From Lysobacter changpingensis (GTDB taxonomy: Bacteria > Pseudomonadota > Gammaproteobacteria > Xanthomonadales > Xanthomonadaceae), in contig NZ_JADWPE010000001.1 in assembly GCF_017308985.1 (NCBI RefSeq), forward strand, positions 310,001 through 374,000: a stretch of 64,000 bases of DNA. Direction: 5' to 3'. Of the stretch, positions 36,162 to 43,873 are shown piece after piece. A model generated the notes under the pieces. The model was given only the letters and a program-made list of their open reading frames with translations, did no database searches and was not told the DNA's origin. The stretch's first letter is position 1, and each line of letters begins with the position of its first letter. The position numbers were made by a program, and so were the translations under genes.

Positions 36162-37815
36162 AGAAAAGAGCCGCAAGCTCACCCTCAAACGCGCCGCCGA
36201 TCCCGCCGCCACCGAGGCCCCGCGCCTGGAAGAGCGCCTGCACAAGGTGCTCGCGCAGGCCGGCCTGGGTTCGCGCCGAGCGCTGGAGCAGCGCATCGCC
36301 GACGGCCTGGTGAAGGTCAACGGCGAGACCGCGCAGATCGGCGTGAGCGTGAAGAGCGGCGACCGCATCGAGATCGACGGACGCCAGTTCGTCGCCAGCG
36401 CGCTGACCGATCCCTCGCGCGTGCTGATGTACAACAAGCCCGAAGGCGAAGTGACCACGCGCGAGGATCCCGAAGGCCGTCCGACCGTGTTCGAGGCCCT
36501 GCCCGCGCTGAAGGGCGCCCGCTGGATCGCGATCGGCCGCCTGGACATCAACACCACCGGCCTGCTGCTGCTCACCACCGACGGCGAGCTGGCCAACGCG
36601 CTGATGCACCCCTCCTTCGAGGTCGTGCGCGAATACGTCTGCCGCGTGCGTGCGCCGGAAGGCGAGGACGTGGTGCCGGACAACATCGTCGACCGCCTCG
36701 CGCGCGGCGTCGCGCTGGAGGACGGTCCGGCGAAGTTCGACGAGATCGAACGCATCGGCGGCACCGACTCGCACGACTGGTTCCGCGTCGTGGTGAAGGA
36801 AGGCCGCAATCGCGAAGTGCGCCGCCTGTGGGAATCGCAGGGCTGCCAGGTGAGCCGCCTCAAGCGCATCCGCTACGGCGAGGTGTCGCTGCCGCGCGAA
36901 CTGCTGCGCGGCCAGTCGCGCGAACTCGCATCCGATGCGGTCGAATCGCTGCGCGGCAAGCTCGGCCTGGAAGACGGCACGCCATCGGCGCTGACGCTGC
37001 AGCCGGTGATCGGCCAGCGCAAGGCGACCAAGGCGACCATCGACCTCACCGGCAAGAGCCGCTCGCACGGTTACGTCGGCGGCCACAACACCGCCGATGA
37101 AGGCCGCGAGCTGCGCCGCTTCGACCACGTGCGCGAGGATCGCGGTGGTCGTGGCCGTGGCGGTCCGCGCAAGCACGGCGGCCTGACCGTCAGCGGCGAA
37201 GCCGCGGCGAAGGCCAGCAACAAGCCGTTCAAGCAGCGCAAGGAAAAAGGTCCGAAGCCGCTGCCGGAAGGCAATCCCGCCGCGTTCCGCACGTGGTACG
37301 TGCCGGACGGCGTGAGCACCGGCCCGAGCGGTCATCGCAATCCCGACGGCCCGCGCGGTCCGCGCAAGCCGCACGCCGGCAAGGGCCCGCGTCCGGGTGG
37401 CGGTGGCGGTCGTGCCGGCGGTGGTTTCGGCGGCGAGCGTGGCGGCTTTGGCGGTGAACGCAGCGGTGGCGGTTTCGGCGGCGGTTTCGGCGGCGAACGC
37501 AGCGGCGGCGGTGGCCAGCGCAGCGGCCAGGGGCCGCGCGGCGGACAGGGCCAGGGCCAGCGCGCCTCGCGTCCCTACGGTCATCCGGGCAATGCGCCGA
37601 GCTTCCCCTCCGACCATGCCAACCCCGGCAGCTTCAATCCGTACGGCGACAAGCCGCGTGCGCCGCGTCCGGGCGGTCGTCCGGGCGGCCCGAAGCCGGC
37701 CGGCGGTCGTCCGGGGGGTAACCGTCCCGGTGGCAATCGCCCGGCAGGCGGTCCGCGTCCGGGTGGTCCGCGCGGCGGTGGACGTCCGGGCGGCGGTCGC
37801 GGTCCGCGCGGCTGA
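36154..37815 (+). CDS. rluB: 23S rRNA pseudouridine(2605) synthase RluB with Gly/Arg-rich tail
   Basis: Isomerises U2605 of 23S rRNA. 553 residues. An S4 RNA-binding domain (residues about 26-75: RLHKVLAQAGLGSRRALEQRI) is followed by the RsuA-type catalytic domain with Asp131 in GRLDINTTGLLLL, then RNREVRRLWESQGCQVSRLKRI. From about residue 300 the protein is a tail of more than 240 residues rich in Gly, Arg and Pro, ending in GGGRPGGGRGPRG, much longer than in E. coli. The ATG overlaps scpB by eight bases. Confidence 0.93.
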   Translation: MTEEKSRKLTLKRAADPAATEAPRLEERLHKVLAQAGLGSRRALEQRIADGLVKVNGETAQIGVSVKSGDRIEIDGRQFVASALTDPSRVLMYNKPEGEVTTREDPEGRPTVFEALPALKGARWIAIGRLDINTTGLLLLTTDGELANALMHPSFEVVREYVCRVRAPEGEDVVPDNIVDRLARGVALEDGPAKFDEIERIGGTDSHDWFRVVVKEGRNREVRRLWESQGCQVSRLKRIRYGEVSLPRELLRGQSRELASDAVESLRGKLGLEDGTPSALTLQPVIGQRKATKATIDLTGKSRSHGYVGGHNTADEGRELRRFDHVREDRGGRGRGGPRKHGGLTVSGEAAAKASNKPFKQRKEKGPKPLPEGNPAAFRTWYVPDGVSTGPSGHRNPDGPRGPRKPHAGKGPRPGGGGGRAGGGFGGERGGFGGERSGGGFGGGFGGERSGGGGQRSGQGPRGGQGQGQRASRPYGHPGNAPSFPSDHANPGSFNPYGDKPRAPRPGGRPGGPKPAGGRPGGNRPGGNRPAGGPRPGGPRGGGRPGGGRGPRG

Positions 37816-37838
37816 TTCCAGCGATCGAACGACACGAG

Positions 37839-37867
37839 ACGGGGCGCGCGAGCGCCCCGTTCTGTTT
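37839..37867 (+). terminator. Rho-independent-like terminator after rluB
   Basis: Stem ACGGGGCGC / GCGCCCCGT of nine perfect pairs with a four-base loop (37839-37860), followed by TCTGTTT. It ends the scpA-scpB-rluB transcript and separates it from the pilus operon. Confidence 0.75.
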
Positions 37868-38021
37868 CTGCGAATCGTGCCTGCGAAGGCCGGCGACATA
37901 CGGCGCGCGATTTCACTCCCACTGAACGAACGCGGGCCAAGCATGTAGCGCGGGCCTCCTGCGGCCGATGCCCGCCTCGCCTCGCGGCCGCTCACCGGAC
38001 GACAAGCCGGGAGATCGCATC

Positions 38022-38294
38022 GTGGCGATATCGGACACGGCAAGGGTGGGCGCCTGCGCGGTCGCCGCACTGTTCGCGTGTGCCGCCTCGGCAGCAACGC
38101 ACGTGTCTGCCTTTCGGGTGACCGCAACGGTCGCTTCGTCCTGTCGCATCGACGCGCCGGCCTTCGCCGCGACGACAGCCGCGATCGATATCCGCTGCAC
38201 CTCGGGCGCGCCGTACGCCATCGGCCTCCAGGCCACGTCCGACGTTCGCCGCGCCCCTTCACCGCGGCGCCTTCTCGTCCTTGTCACGTACTGA
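38022..38294 (+). CDS. Short spore-coat-U-domain protein, truncated pilin of the Csu type
   Basis: A 90-residue protein starting with a GTG at 38022 behind GGGAG. A signal peptide (ACAVAALFACAASA) is followed by an N-terminal SCPU-like strand (FRVTATVASSCRIDAPAF) with a cysteine, then IDIRCTSGAPYAIGLQAT, and it ends LLVLVTY. Normal subunits of this family have about 150-170 residues; here the central 70-80 residues are absent although both ends look like a pilin. It may be a degenerate first pilin gene or a genuine mini-subunit. An ATG at 37968 is possible but would put unlike sequence before the signal peptide. Confidence 0.55.
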   Translation: MAISDTARVGACAVAALFACAASAATHVSAFRVTATVASSCRIDAPAFAATTAAIDIRCTSGAPYAIGLQATSDVRRAPSPRRLLVLVTY

Positions 38295-38338
38295 AACCGG
38301 ATCCGCGATCCGGCGCCATCGCTGCCAGGAGGTTTTCG

Positions 38339-38845
38339 ATGCGTACCCTGCCCGCTTCCCGTCTTCCATCGCTGGCCGCCATCGCGGCGTTCGCGATGGC
38401 GCCCCTCGCCTCATCCGCCGCCACCAAGACGGCGACCTTCCAGGTGCTGGCCACGATGGTCAGCGACTGCACCATCATCAGCGCGCCGAACATCGACTTC
38501 GGCACGCTCGGTGTCATGACCGCAAACGCCGACACCACCAGCACGCTGATCGTCGCCTGCACGCCCGGCACGGCGTACTCGGTGGCCCTGGACGCCGGCA
38601 CGGGCACCGGTTCGACCATCACCGACCGGCGCATGGCCAGCGCCGGCGGCGGTTCACTGAAGTACCAGCTGTTCCGCGACACCATGCGCACGCAGAACTG
38701 GGGCAACACCATCGGCACGGACACCGTCGGCGGCACCGGCAACGGGGGAAACATCGCCCACGTGATCTTCGCGCGGGTGCCTGAGCAGTCCGCGCCCGCC
38801 CCGGGCTCGTACGCGAGCACCGTCACGGTCACGGTCAACTACTGA
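38339..38845 (+). CDS. Csu-type major pilin (spore coat U domain)
   Basis: A 168-residue secreted pilin. It starts at ATG 38339 with a perfect AGGAGG six bases before it. Signal peptide ends near PLASSAATK. The mature domain shows FQVLATMVSDCTIISAPNIDFGTLG, LIVACTPGTAYSVALDAGTG and the terminal VTVTVNY, as in CsuA/B. The cysteine pair forms the typical disulfide. It is the only full-length single-domain pilin in the operon, so it is the likely shaft subunit. Confidence 0.9.
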   Translation: MRTLPASRLPSLAAIAAFAMAPLASSAATKTATFQVLATMVSDCTIISAPNIDFGTLGVMTANADTTSTLIVACTPGTAYSVALDAGTGTGSTITDRRMASAGGGSLKYQLFRDTMRTQNWGNTIGTDTVGGTGNGGNIAHVIFARVPEQSAPAPGSYASTVTVTVNY

Positions 38846-38931
38846 GGTCGCCGCGTCGCCGCAGCATCCGATCAGAGCGAACGCGCCTTCGGCGCAAACG
38901 CGTCCCCCACCATGTTGCAAGGAGATCCGAC

Positions 38932-39648
38932 ATGAGGCTCAACCGCGTTCTTCCCGCGCTCGCACTGGCTTTCGCGCTCGCCGGCGGCACGGCGATGGCC
39001 GGCTCGATCCACGTCATGCCGACCACGATCACGCTCGGCCCCGGCAAGGCGACGGCGGTGATGACGATCACCAACGAAGGCGATGCGCCGATCAGGACGC
39101 AGGTGCGCGTGTTCGCCTGGGACCAGAAGGACAACGAGGACCGCCTGACACCGACGCAGCAGGTCGTCGCCAGCCCGCCGATGGCCACGCTGGCGCCGAA
39201 GCAGACGCAGTCGATCCGCATCGTGCGCGTGGACAAGTCGCCCGTCGCGGCCGAGGAAACCTATCGCCTGATCGTGGACGAGATCCCCGACGCCACGCGC
39301 GCGCCGGACGTCGGCGTATCGGTGCAGATGCGCTATTCGGTGCCGGTGTTCGTGCTGCCCAAGGCGACGATGCCACCCGGCGCGGTCACTTTCGCGGCGC
39401 AGATATCCGGCAACACGCTCACGCTGGATGCGCAGAACAAGAGCGACGCGCACATGCAGGCGACCGAGGTGGCGATCGAACACGCCGGCGGTACCTCCAC
39501 GCCGGTCGTTGGCGGATTGCTCGGCTACGTGCTGCCGGGGCGGAGCATGCGCTGGAGCGTGCCCATTCCGGCGAACGCGGCGGCCAAGGGACGGCCAACG
39601 CGCGTGGTCGCGATGTTCAACGGCCAGCCGATCGCGGTCGATCTGTAA
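38932..39648 (+). CDS. csuC: Periplasmic pilus chaperone (CsuC type)
   Basis: A 238-residue chaperone of the archaic chaperone-usher class. The signal peptide (LALAFALAGGTAMA) is followed by an Ig-like domain with IHVMPTTITLGPGKATAVMTITNEGDAP and the conserved subunit-binding strand around YRLIVDEIP. The C-terminal Ig domain has VLPGRSMRWSVPIP. The ATG at 38932 follows AAGGAG at proper distance. Its role is donor-strand complementation of the pilins until the usher takes them. Confidence 0.9.
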   Translation: MRLNRVLPALALAFALAGGTAMAGSIHVMPTTITLGPGKATAVMTITNEGDAPIRTQVRVFAWDQKDNEDRLTPTQQVVASPPMATLAPKQTQSIRIVRVDKSPVAAEETYRLIVDEIPDATRAPDVGVSVQMRYSVPVFVLPKATMPPGAVTFAAQISGNTLTLDAQNKSDAHMQATEVAIEHAGGTSTPVVGGLLGYVLPGRSMRWSVPIPANAAAKGRPTRVVAMFNGQPIAVDL

Positions 39649-39717
39649 TCGCCCGGCAGGGAGGCCGCGCGGCCACGGCTCCGTCGTCCCTGCGGCGATG
39701 TGCGGGAGAGGCAGCCG

Positions 39718-42162
39718 ATGCGCGCGCGCATGCGGACGACCGTGACGATCTGCGCCGCCGCCACGCTGATGCGCGTGGCTGCGCTCGCGCCCGCAACGGC
39801 GCAGCCGGCCGATGACGCACCAACGTCCTACTACCTGGAGGCGACGGTGAACGGCCGCGCGACCGGCCTGGTCGTGCAGGTGGACCGCGTACGCGAGGGC
39901 TTCCGCATGCCCGCCGACGAACTGACGCAGATCGGCCTGCGCGAGGACGCATTGCCGCTCGACGCCGATCGCCAGGTGATGCTCGACGCCATTCCGGACC
40001 TTTCGTTCGAGTACATCGAGGATGCGCAGCGCATCGACTTCACCCTGCCCGAGTCGATGCTGACGCCGCAGCGCCTGGGCGAGGCGCCGCCTCCGCCGCC
40101 GCCCAGCCGCTCCGGCACCGGGTTGCTGCTCAACTACACCGCGCGCCTGCAGAGTTCCCGCGTGGATTTCGAGCAGAAGCGCCTGGGGCGCCGCCTGCGC
40201 GCGCCGCTGCTGGGATCGGCGCGTTACGGTCGGCTGCCGGTACTGGGCGAGGAGGAGTTCGAAGCGAAGTACGACCGCCACAACCGCACCTTCGCGCTCA
40301 ACACCGAGCTGCGTTTCTTCTCGCCGGCCGGCGTGTTCGTCAACACCGGCTACGCGACGATCGAGAACGGCGAGTACGACTACGTGCGTCAGGACACGTA
40401 CTGGACCTACACGAACCCCGACGCGCTGCGCACGTGGACGGTGGGCGACCTGGTGTCTTCGTCGCTGACGTGGTCGCGCGCGATCCACATGGGCGGCGCG
40501 AGCCTGTCGCGCAATTTCGACGTGCGCCCGGACCTGATCACCTTTCCGTTGCCCGTTCTCGGCGGCGACGCGGTCGTGCCGACGATGGTGGACCTCTACG
40601 TCAACGGGCTGCGCCAGTTCACCGGCAACGCGACCGGCGGCCCGTTCGTGATCGCCTCGCCACCGGCGCTCACCGGCGCGGGCGTGGCCACCGTCGTGTT
40701 CCAGGACGCGCAGGGCCGGCAGGTCACGCTGAGTCGGCCGCTCTATCTGGACACGCGCCTGCTCGGCGACGGGCTCACCGACTATTCGGTGGAGGTGGGT
40801 TATCCGCGCCGCAACTACGGCAGCCGATCGTTCGACTACGCCGGCGATCCGGCGGCCAACGCATCGCTGCGCCACGGCATCAGCGACCGCTTCACGCTGG
40901 AAGCGCATACCGAACTCACGCGCGGGCTCACCAACCTCGGCGTCGGCGGATTGCTCGAACTGGGCGGCGCGGGCGTGCTCAACGCATCGGCCACCGGCAG
41001 CGGCGGCGATGGCCAGCACGGCATGCAGTGGGGGCTCGGCTACCAGTACCAGTCGCCACGATTCAACATCGACCTGCAGGCGCTCCGCGCCGACGGCGGC
41101 TACCGCGACCTGGGCAGCGTGAAAGGCGTGACGGTGCCGCAGCGGCAGGCGCATGCCTCGCTCGGCATCCCGATCGGCCAACGGCATTCGATCACCTTCA
41201 CCTACACGCGCCAGGAAGCCTCCGACCTCGGCGGCTCGCGCATCGTGTCGATGGGCTACAGCGGCACGTTCGGGCAACGGCTGAGCGTGTTCGCCAGCGC
41301 GTTCCGCGACGTCGACGTCGCCGATTCCGCCGGCCTCTACATCGGCGCCTCGCTGTCGCTGGAGCGCCGCGTCAGCGTGTCCTCCAGCTTCAGCCGCTAC
41401 GGCGAGGCGCGCACGGCGACGATCGCCGCGAACCGCTCGATGGACTACGACGCCGGGGGCTTCGCCTGGAACGCAACGCTCGACGGCGGCAACGACGGTT
41501 ACCGGCACGGATCGGGCCGACTGGACTACCGGGGGCGCTACGGCGAAGCCTCGCTGACGCTCGAACACGCCACGCGCGATGACTTCACCTACGACAACGC
41601 CTCGCTGTACGCCACCGGCGCGCTGGTGTGGATGGACGGCGACCTGATGGCCACGCGCACGGTTTACGACGCGTTCGCGCTGGTGGACACCAACGGCTTG
41701 CCGGACGTGCCGGTGCTGCGCGAGAACCGCATCGCCGGCACGACGAACGACGAGGGACACCTGCTGATCCCCGACCTGCTGTCGTGGCAGGGCAACCGGC
41801 TGGCGATCCGCAGCGAAGACCTGCCACCCGAGGTGCGTGTGGACGCCGACCGGCTGGACATCGCGCCGCGTGCGCTGTCGGGCGCGCTCGCGTCGTTCCC
41901 GATGGGCCGCTACACGGGTGCGACGGTCGTGCTCGTCGACGGGACCGGCAGGCCGTTGCCGGTGGGCACGGCGGTCACGGTCGTCGCCACCGGCGAGGTG
42001 CAGACGGTCGGCTACGACGGACAGGTGTTCCTGCCCGACATGGCGCCCGTCACGCGGCTGCGCGCGCAACTCGATGGGGGCACCTGCGACGTGGACATCC
42101 AGTTCCGCAGCGAGGATGCGATGAAGACCCTGGGTCCGTTCGCGTGCGAGCGGTCGCCATGA
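39718..42162 (+). CDS. csuD: Outer-membrane usher (CsuD type)
   Basis: An 814-residue fimbrial usher. The signal peptide is followed by an N-terminal domain (YYLEATVNGRATGLVVQVDRV), a Pro-rich linker (EAPPPPPPSR), and a long beta-barrel with the plug motif region (LPVLGGDAVVPTMVDLYVNGLRQF). C-terminal carboxypeptidase-like domains include DTNGLPDVPVLRENRIAGTTNDEGHLLIPDL. It secretes and assembles the pilus. The ATG at 39718 has GGGAGAGG before it. Its stop overlaps the tip gene as ATGA. Confidence 0.92.
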   Translation: MRARMRTTVTICAAATLMRVAALAPATAQPADDAPTSYYLEATVNGRATGLVVQVDRVREGFRMPADELTQIGLREDALPLDADRQVMLDAIPDLSFEYIEDAQRIDFTLPESMLTPQRLGEAPPPPPPSRSGTGLLLNYTARLQSSRVDFEQKRLGRRLRAPLLGSARYGRLPVLGEEEFEAKYDRHNRTFALNTELRFFSPAGVFVNTGYATIENGEYDYVRQDTYWTYTNPDALRTWTVGDLVSSSLTWSRAIHMGGASLSRNFDVRPDLITFPLPVLGGDAVVPTMVDLYVNGLRQFTGNATGGPFVIASPPALTGAGVATVVFQDAQGRQVTLSRPLYLDTRLLGDGLTDYSVEVGYPRRNYGSRSFDYAGDPAANASLRHGISDRFTLEAHTELTRGLTNLGVGGLLELGGAGVLNASATGSGGDGQHGMQWGLGYQYQSPRFNIDLQALRADGGYRDLGSVKGVTVPQRQAHASLGIPIGQRHSITFTYTRQEASDLGGSRIVSMGYSGTFGQRLSVFASAFRDVDVADSAGLYIGASLSLERRVSVSSSFSRYGEARTATIAANRSMDYDAGGFAWNATLDGGNDGYRHGSGRLDYRGRYGEASLTLEHATRDDFTYDNASLYATGALVWMDGDLMATRTVYDAFALVDTNGLPDVPVLRENRIAGTTNDEGHLLIPDLLSWQGNRLAIRSEDLPPEVRVDADRLDIAPRALSGALASFPMGRYTGATVVLVDGTGRPLPVGTAVTVVATGEVQTVGYDGQVFLPDMAPVTRLRAQLDGGTCDVDIQFRSEDAMKTLGPFACERSP

Positions 42163-43094
42163 ACAGGATCGTGTTCGTCCTCATGCTGCTCCTGGCCGGG
42201 CTCTGGCATGGCGGCGCGATCGCGCAGTCCTGCTCGCTCTCGGCGACGCTGAACTTCGGCACGATCAACCCGCTGTCCAGCGTGCCCGCCCAAGGGCAGT
42301 CCACCGCCACGTTCAACTGCACCGGCTTCGCCACGCCGTACGTGCGCGTGTGCGCGAATCTGGGCGACGACCAGACACCGCGCGAAATGGTGGGCCCGAC
42401 TTCGGCGCGCCTTCACTACGAGCTGTACCAGGACGCGACGCGAACCACCATCTGGGGGAGCGCCTGGCACGGCAACCCGCCGCTGTACGTCGACATTCCG
42501 CTGAGCGGCGGCGCCGGCACGGCCCAGAAAAGCTTCTACGGCACCGTGTTCACCGGCCAGACCAATGCGCCCGCCGGCAGCTATACCGTCACGATCACCA
42601 GCACGATTCTGCTGGGTTATGGCTATACGACCACGCCGCCCGTGTGCAGCACGTCGGGACAGACGTCCTGGCAGAGCTTCCAGGTCTCCACCACGGCCAT
42701 GGTCGCCAGCGACTGCACGATCTCCGGCACGAACATCGACTTCGGCCAGCAGGGCTTCCTGCAGAGCGCCGTGACCAGCACCGGCGTCATCACCGCGACG
42801 TGCACGAAGGGCAGCGCCTACACACTCGCGCTGAGTGCCGGCAGCGGGGCGGGCGCCACGGTGGCATCCCGGCTTATGACGCGCTCGGGCGGCAGCGACA
42901 CCCTCGCCTACGGGCTCTACCGCGACAGCGGTCGCACGCAGGTGTGGGGCGACGGGACGGGTGGATCGGGAACCGTCTCCAACACCGGCACCGGAACGCC
43001 GCAGACCGCCACCGTCTACGCGACGCTGCCGGTGCAACCGCCGCCGCGCCCCGGGAGTTACATCGACACGATCACGGTGACGGTGACGTTCTGA
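42159..43094 (+). CDS. csuE: Two-domain tip adhesin (CsuE type, spore coat U domains)
   Basis: A 311-residue secreted protein, coupled to the usher by a four-base overlap. The signal peptide MNRIVFVLMLLLAGLWHGGA is followed by an N-terminal domain (SCSLSATLNFGTINPLSS, NCTGFATPYVRVCANLG) unlike the pilin. A C-terminal SCPU domain follows (AMVASDCTISGTNIDFGQQG, ATCTKGSAYTLALSAGSG, ending ITVTVTF) that plugs into the next subunit. This arrangement is typical of the tip adhesin of archaic pili, which mediates binding to abiotic surfaces in Acinetobacter. Confidence 0.85.
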   Translation: MNRIVFVLMLLLAGLWHGGAIAQSCSLSATLNFGTINPLSSVPAQGQSTATFNCTGFATPYVRVCANLGDDQTPREMVGPTSARLHYELYQDATRTTIWGSAWHGNPPLYVDIPLSGGAGTAQKSFYGTVFTGQTNAPAGSYTVTITSTILLGYGYTTTPPVCSTSGQTSWQSFQVSTTAMVASDCTISGTNIDFGQQGFLQSAVTSTGVITATCTKGSAYTLALSAGSGAGATVASRLMTRSGGSDTLAYGLYRDSGRTQVWGDGTGGSGTVSNTGTGTPQTATVYATLPVQPPPRPGSYIDTITVTVTF

Positions 43095-43530
43095 GCGCGG
43101 TGCCTCGCGGTGACGTCGTGTCGCGTCGTGGTGGTCGCCTCTGCGCGGAACCCGTGCACGGCATGCGCGCAGCCTCCGAAGGGTATGCGCGTGCCCTCGA
43201 ACGAGTGCGCGGCGCACTCGAAGGGAGACGTCGATGCCCGTGCGCGGGCGTCGTGTGCCCGCACGTTGCGACTTTGTCGCAGCGCGCCCCTTCGCGAAGG
43301 GCGTACGGGCCTCGCCCTGTGTCCGCGCGCGGGCAGCGTCGTGCCCGGCGATTGCGACAAAGTCGCAGCGGAGGGAGCGAGGGGCCCCGTCCGAGGGCGA
43401 CCGGGTGCCCGCGCGATCCTTCGCCGCGCCCGCGCGAACCTCGCCGGGAGTCGATCGAGGGCAGTCGGGTATGCGGTCGAGGGCAGTGCGGTAGTCGCGG
43501 ACGCGCCCCATCAATCGATCTCCCGCGTTG
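43095..43530. repeat. Non-coding repeat-rich region with nested palindromes
   Basis: 436 bases with no supportable gene. TGCGACTTTGTCGCA at 43267-43281 and its exact reverse complement TGCGACAAAGTCGCA at 43353-43367 are both palindromic apart from the TTT/AAA centre. A CCCCTTCGCGAAGGGC palindrome lies between them (from 43287). GAGTGCG CGG CGCACTC is at 43203-43219. A direct repeat TCGAGGGCAGT occurs twice after 43445. The density of hairpins suggests structured RNA or remnants of repeat elements. Confidence 0.55.
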
Positions 43531-43682
43531 GTAGCCCGGGTAAGCGAAGCGCACCCGGGGTGCCTTACCGATCACCGCCGCCCACCCGGGGTGCGTTGGC
43601 GATACCGGCCGCCCACCCGGGGTGCGTTGGCGATACCGGCCGCCCACCCCGGGTGCGGCCTTCGGCCTTACCCGGGCTACAA
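43531..43682. repeat. Composite palindromic repeat, copy A, with three 31-bp units
   Basis: Left end GTAGCCCGGGTAAGCGAAGC and right end GCCTTACCCGGGCTAC are inverted copies. Between them are three tandem 31-bp units at 43552-43582, 43583-43613 and 43614-43644, each beginning CACCCGGGGTGC. Units 2 and 3 are identical. Copy B follows 28 bases later. Confidence 0.8.
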
Positions 43683-43710
43683 GAGCGGCTCCTCATCGAT
43701 CCCCGGCGTT

Positions 43711-43862
43711 TGTAGCCCGGGTAAGCGAAGCGCACCCGGGGTGCCTTGCCGATCACGGCCGCCCACCCGGGGTGCCTTGCCGATCACGGCCGCCCACCCG
43801 GGGTGCGTCGGCGATCCCGGCCGCCCACCCGGGTGCGGCCTTCGGCCTTACCCGGGCTACAA
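43711..43862. repeat. Composite palindromic repeat, copy B, with three 31-bp units
   Basis: Same ends as copy A. Units are at 43733-43763, 43764-43794 and 43795-43825. Units 1 and 2 are identical and differ from those of copy A at a few positions, so each copy has homogenised its own units. Copy B ends 11 bases before the stop of the AsmA-like gene. Confidence 0.8.
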
Positions 43863-43873
43863 ACGCGAAGCCA

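Noticed and set aside
43552-43825. Tandem 31-bp units that could be mistaken for a CRISPR array
   Set aside because: The units abut each other with no unique spacers and no cas genes are present.
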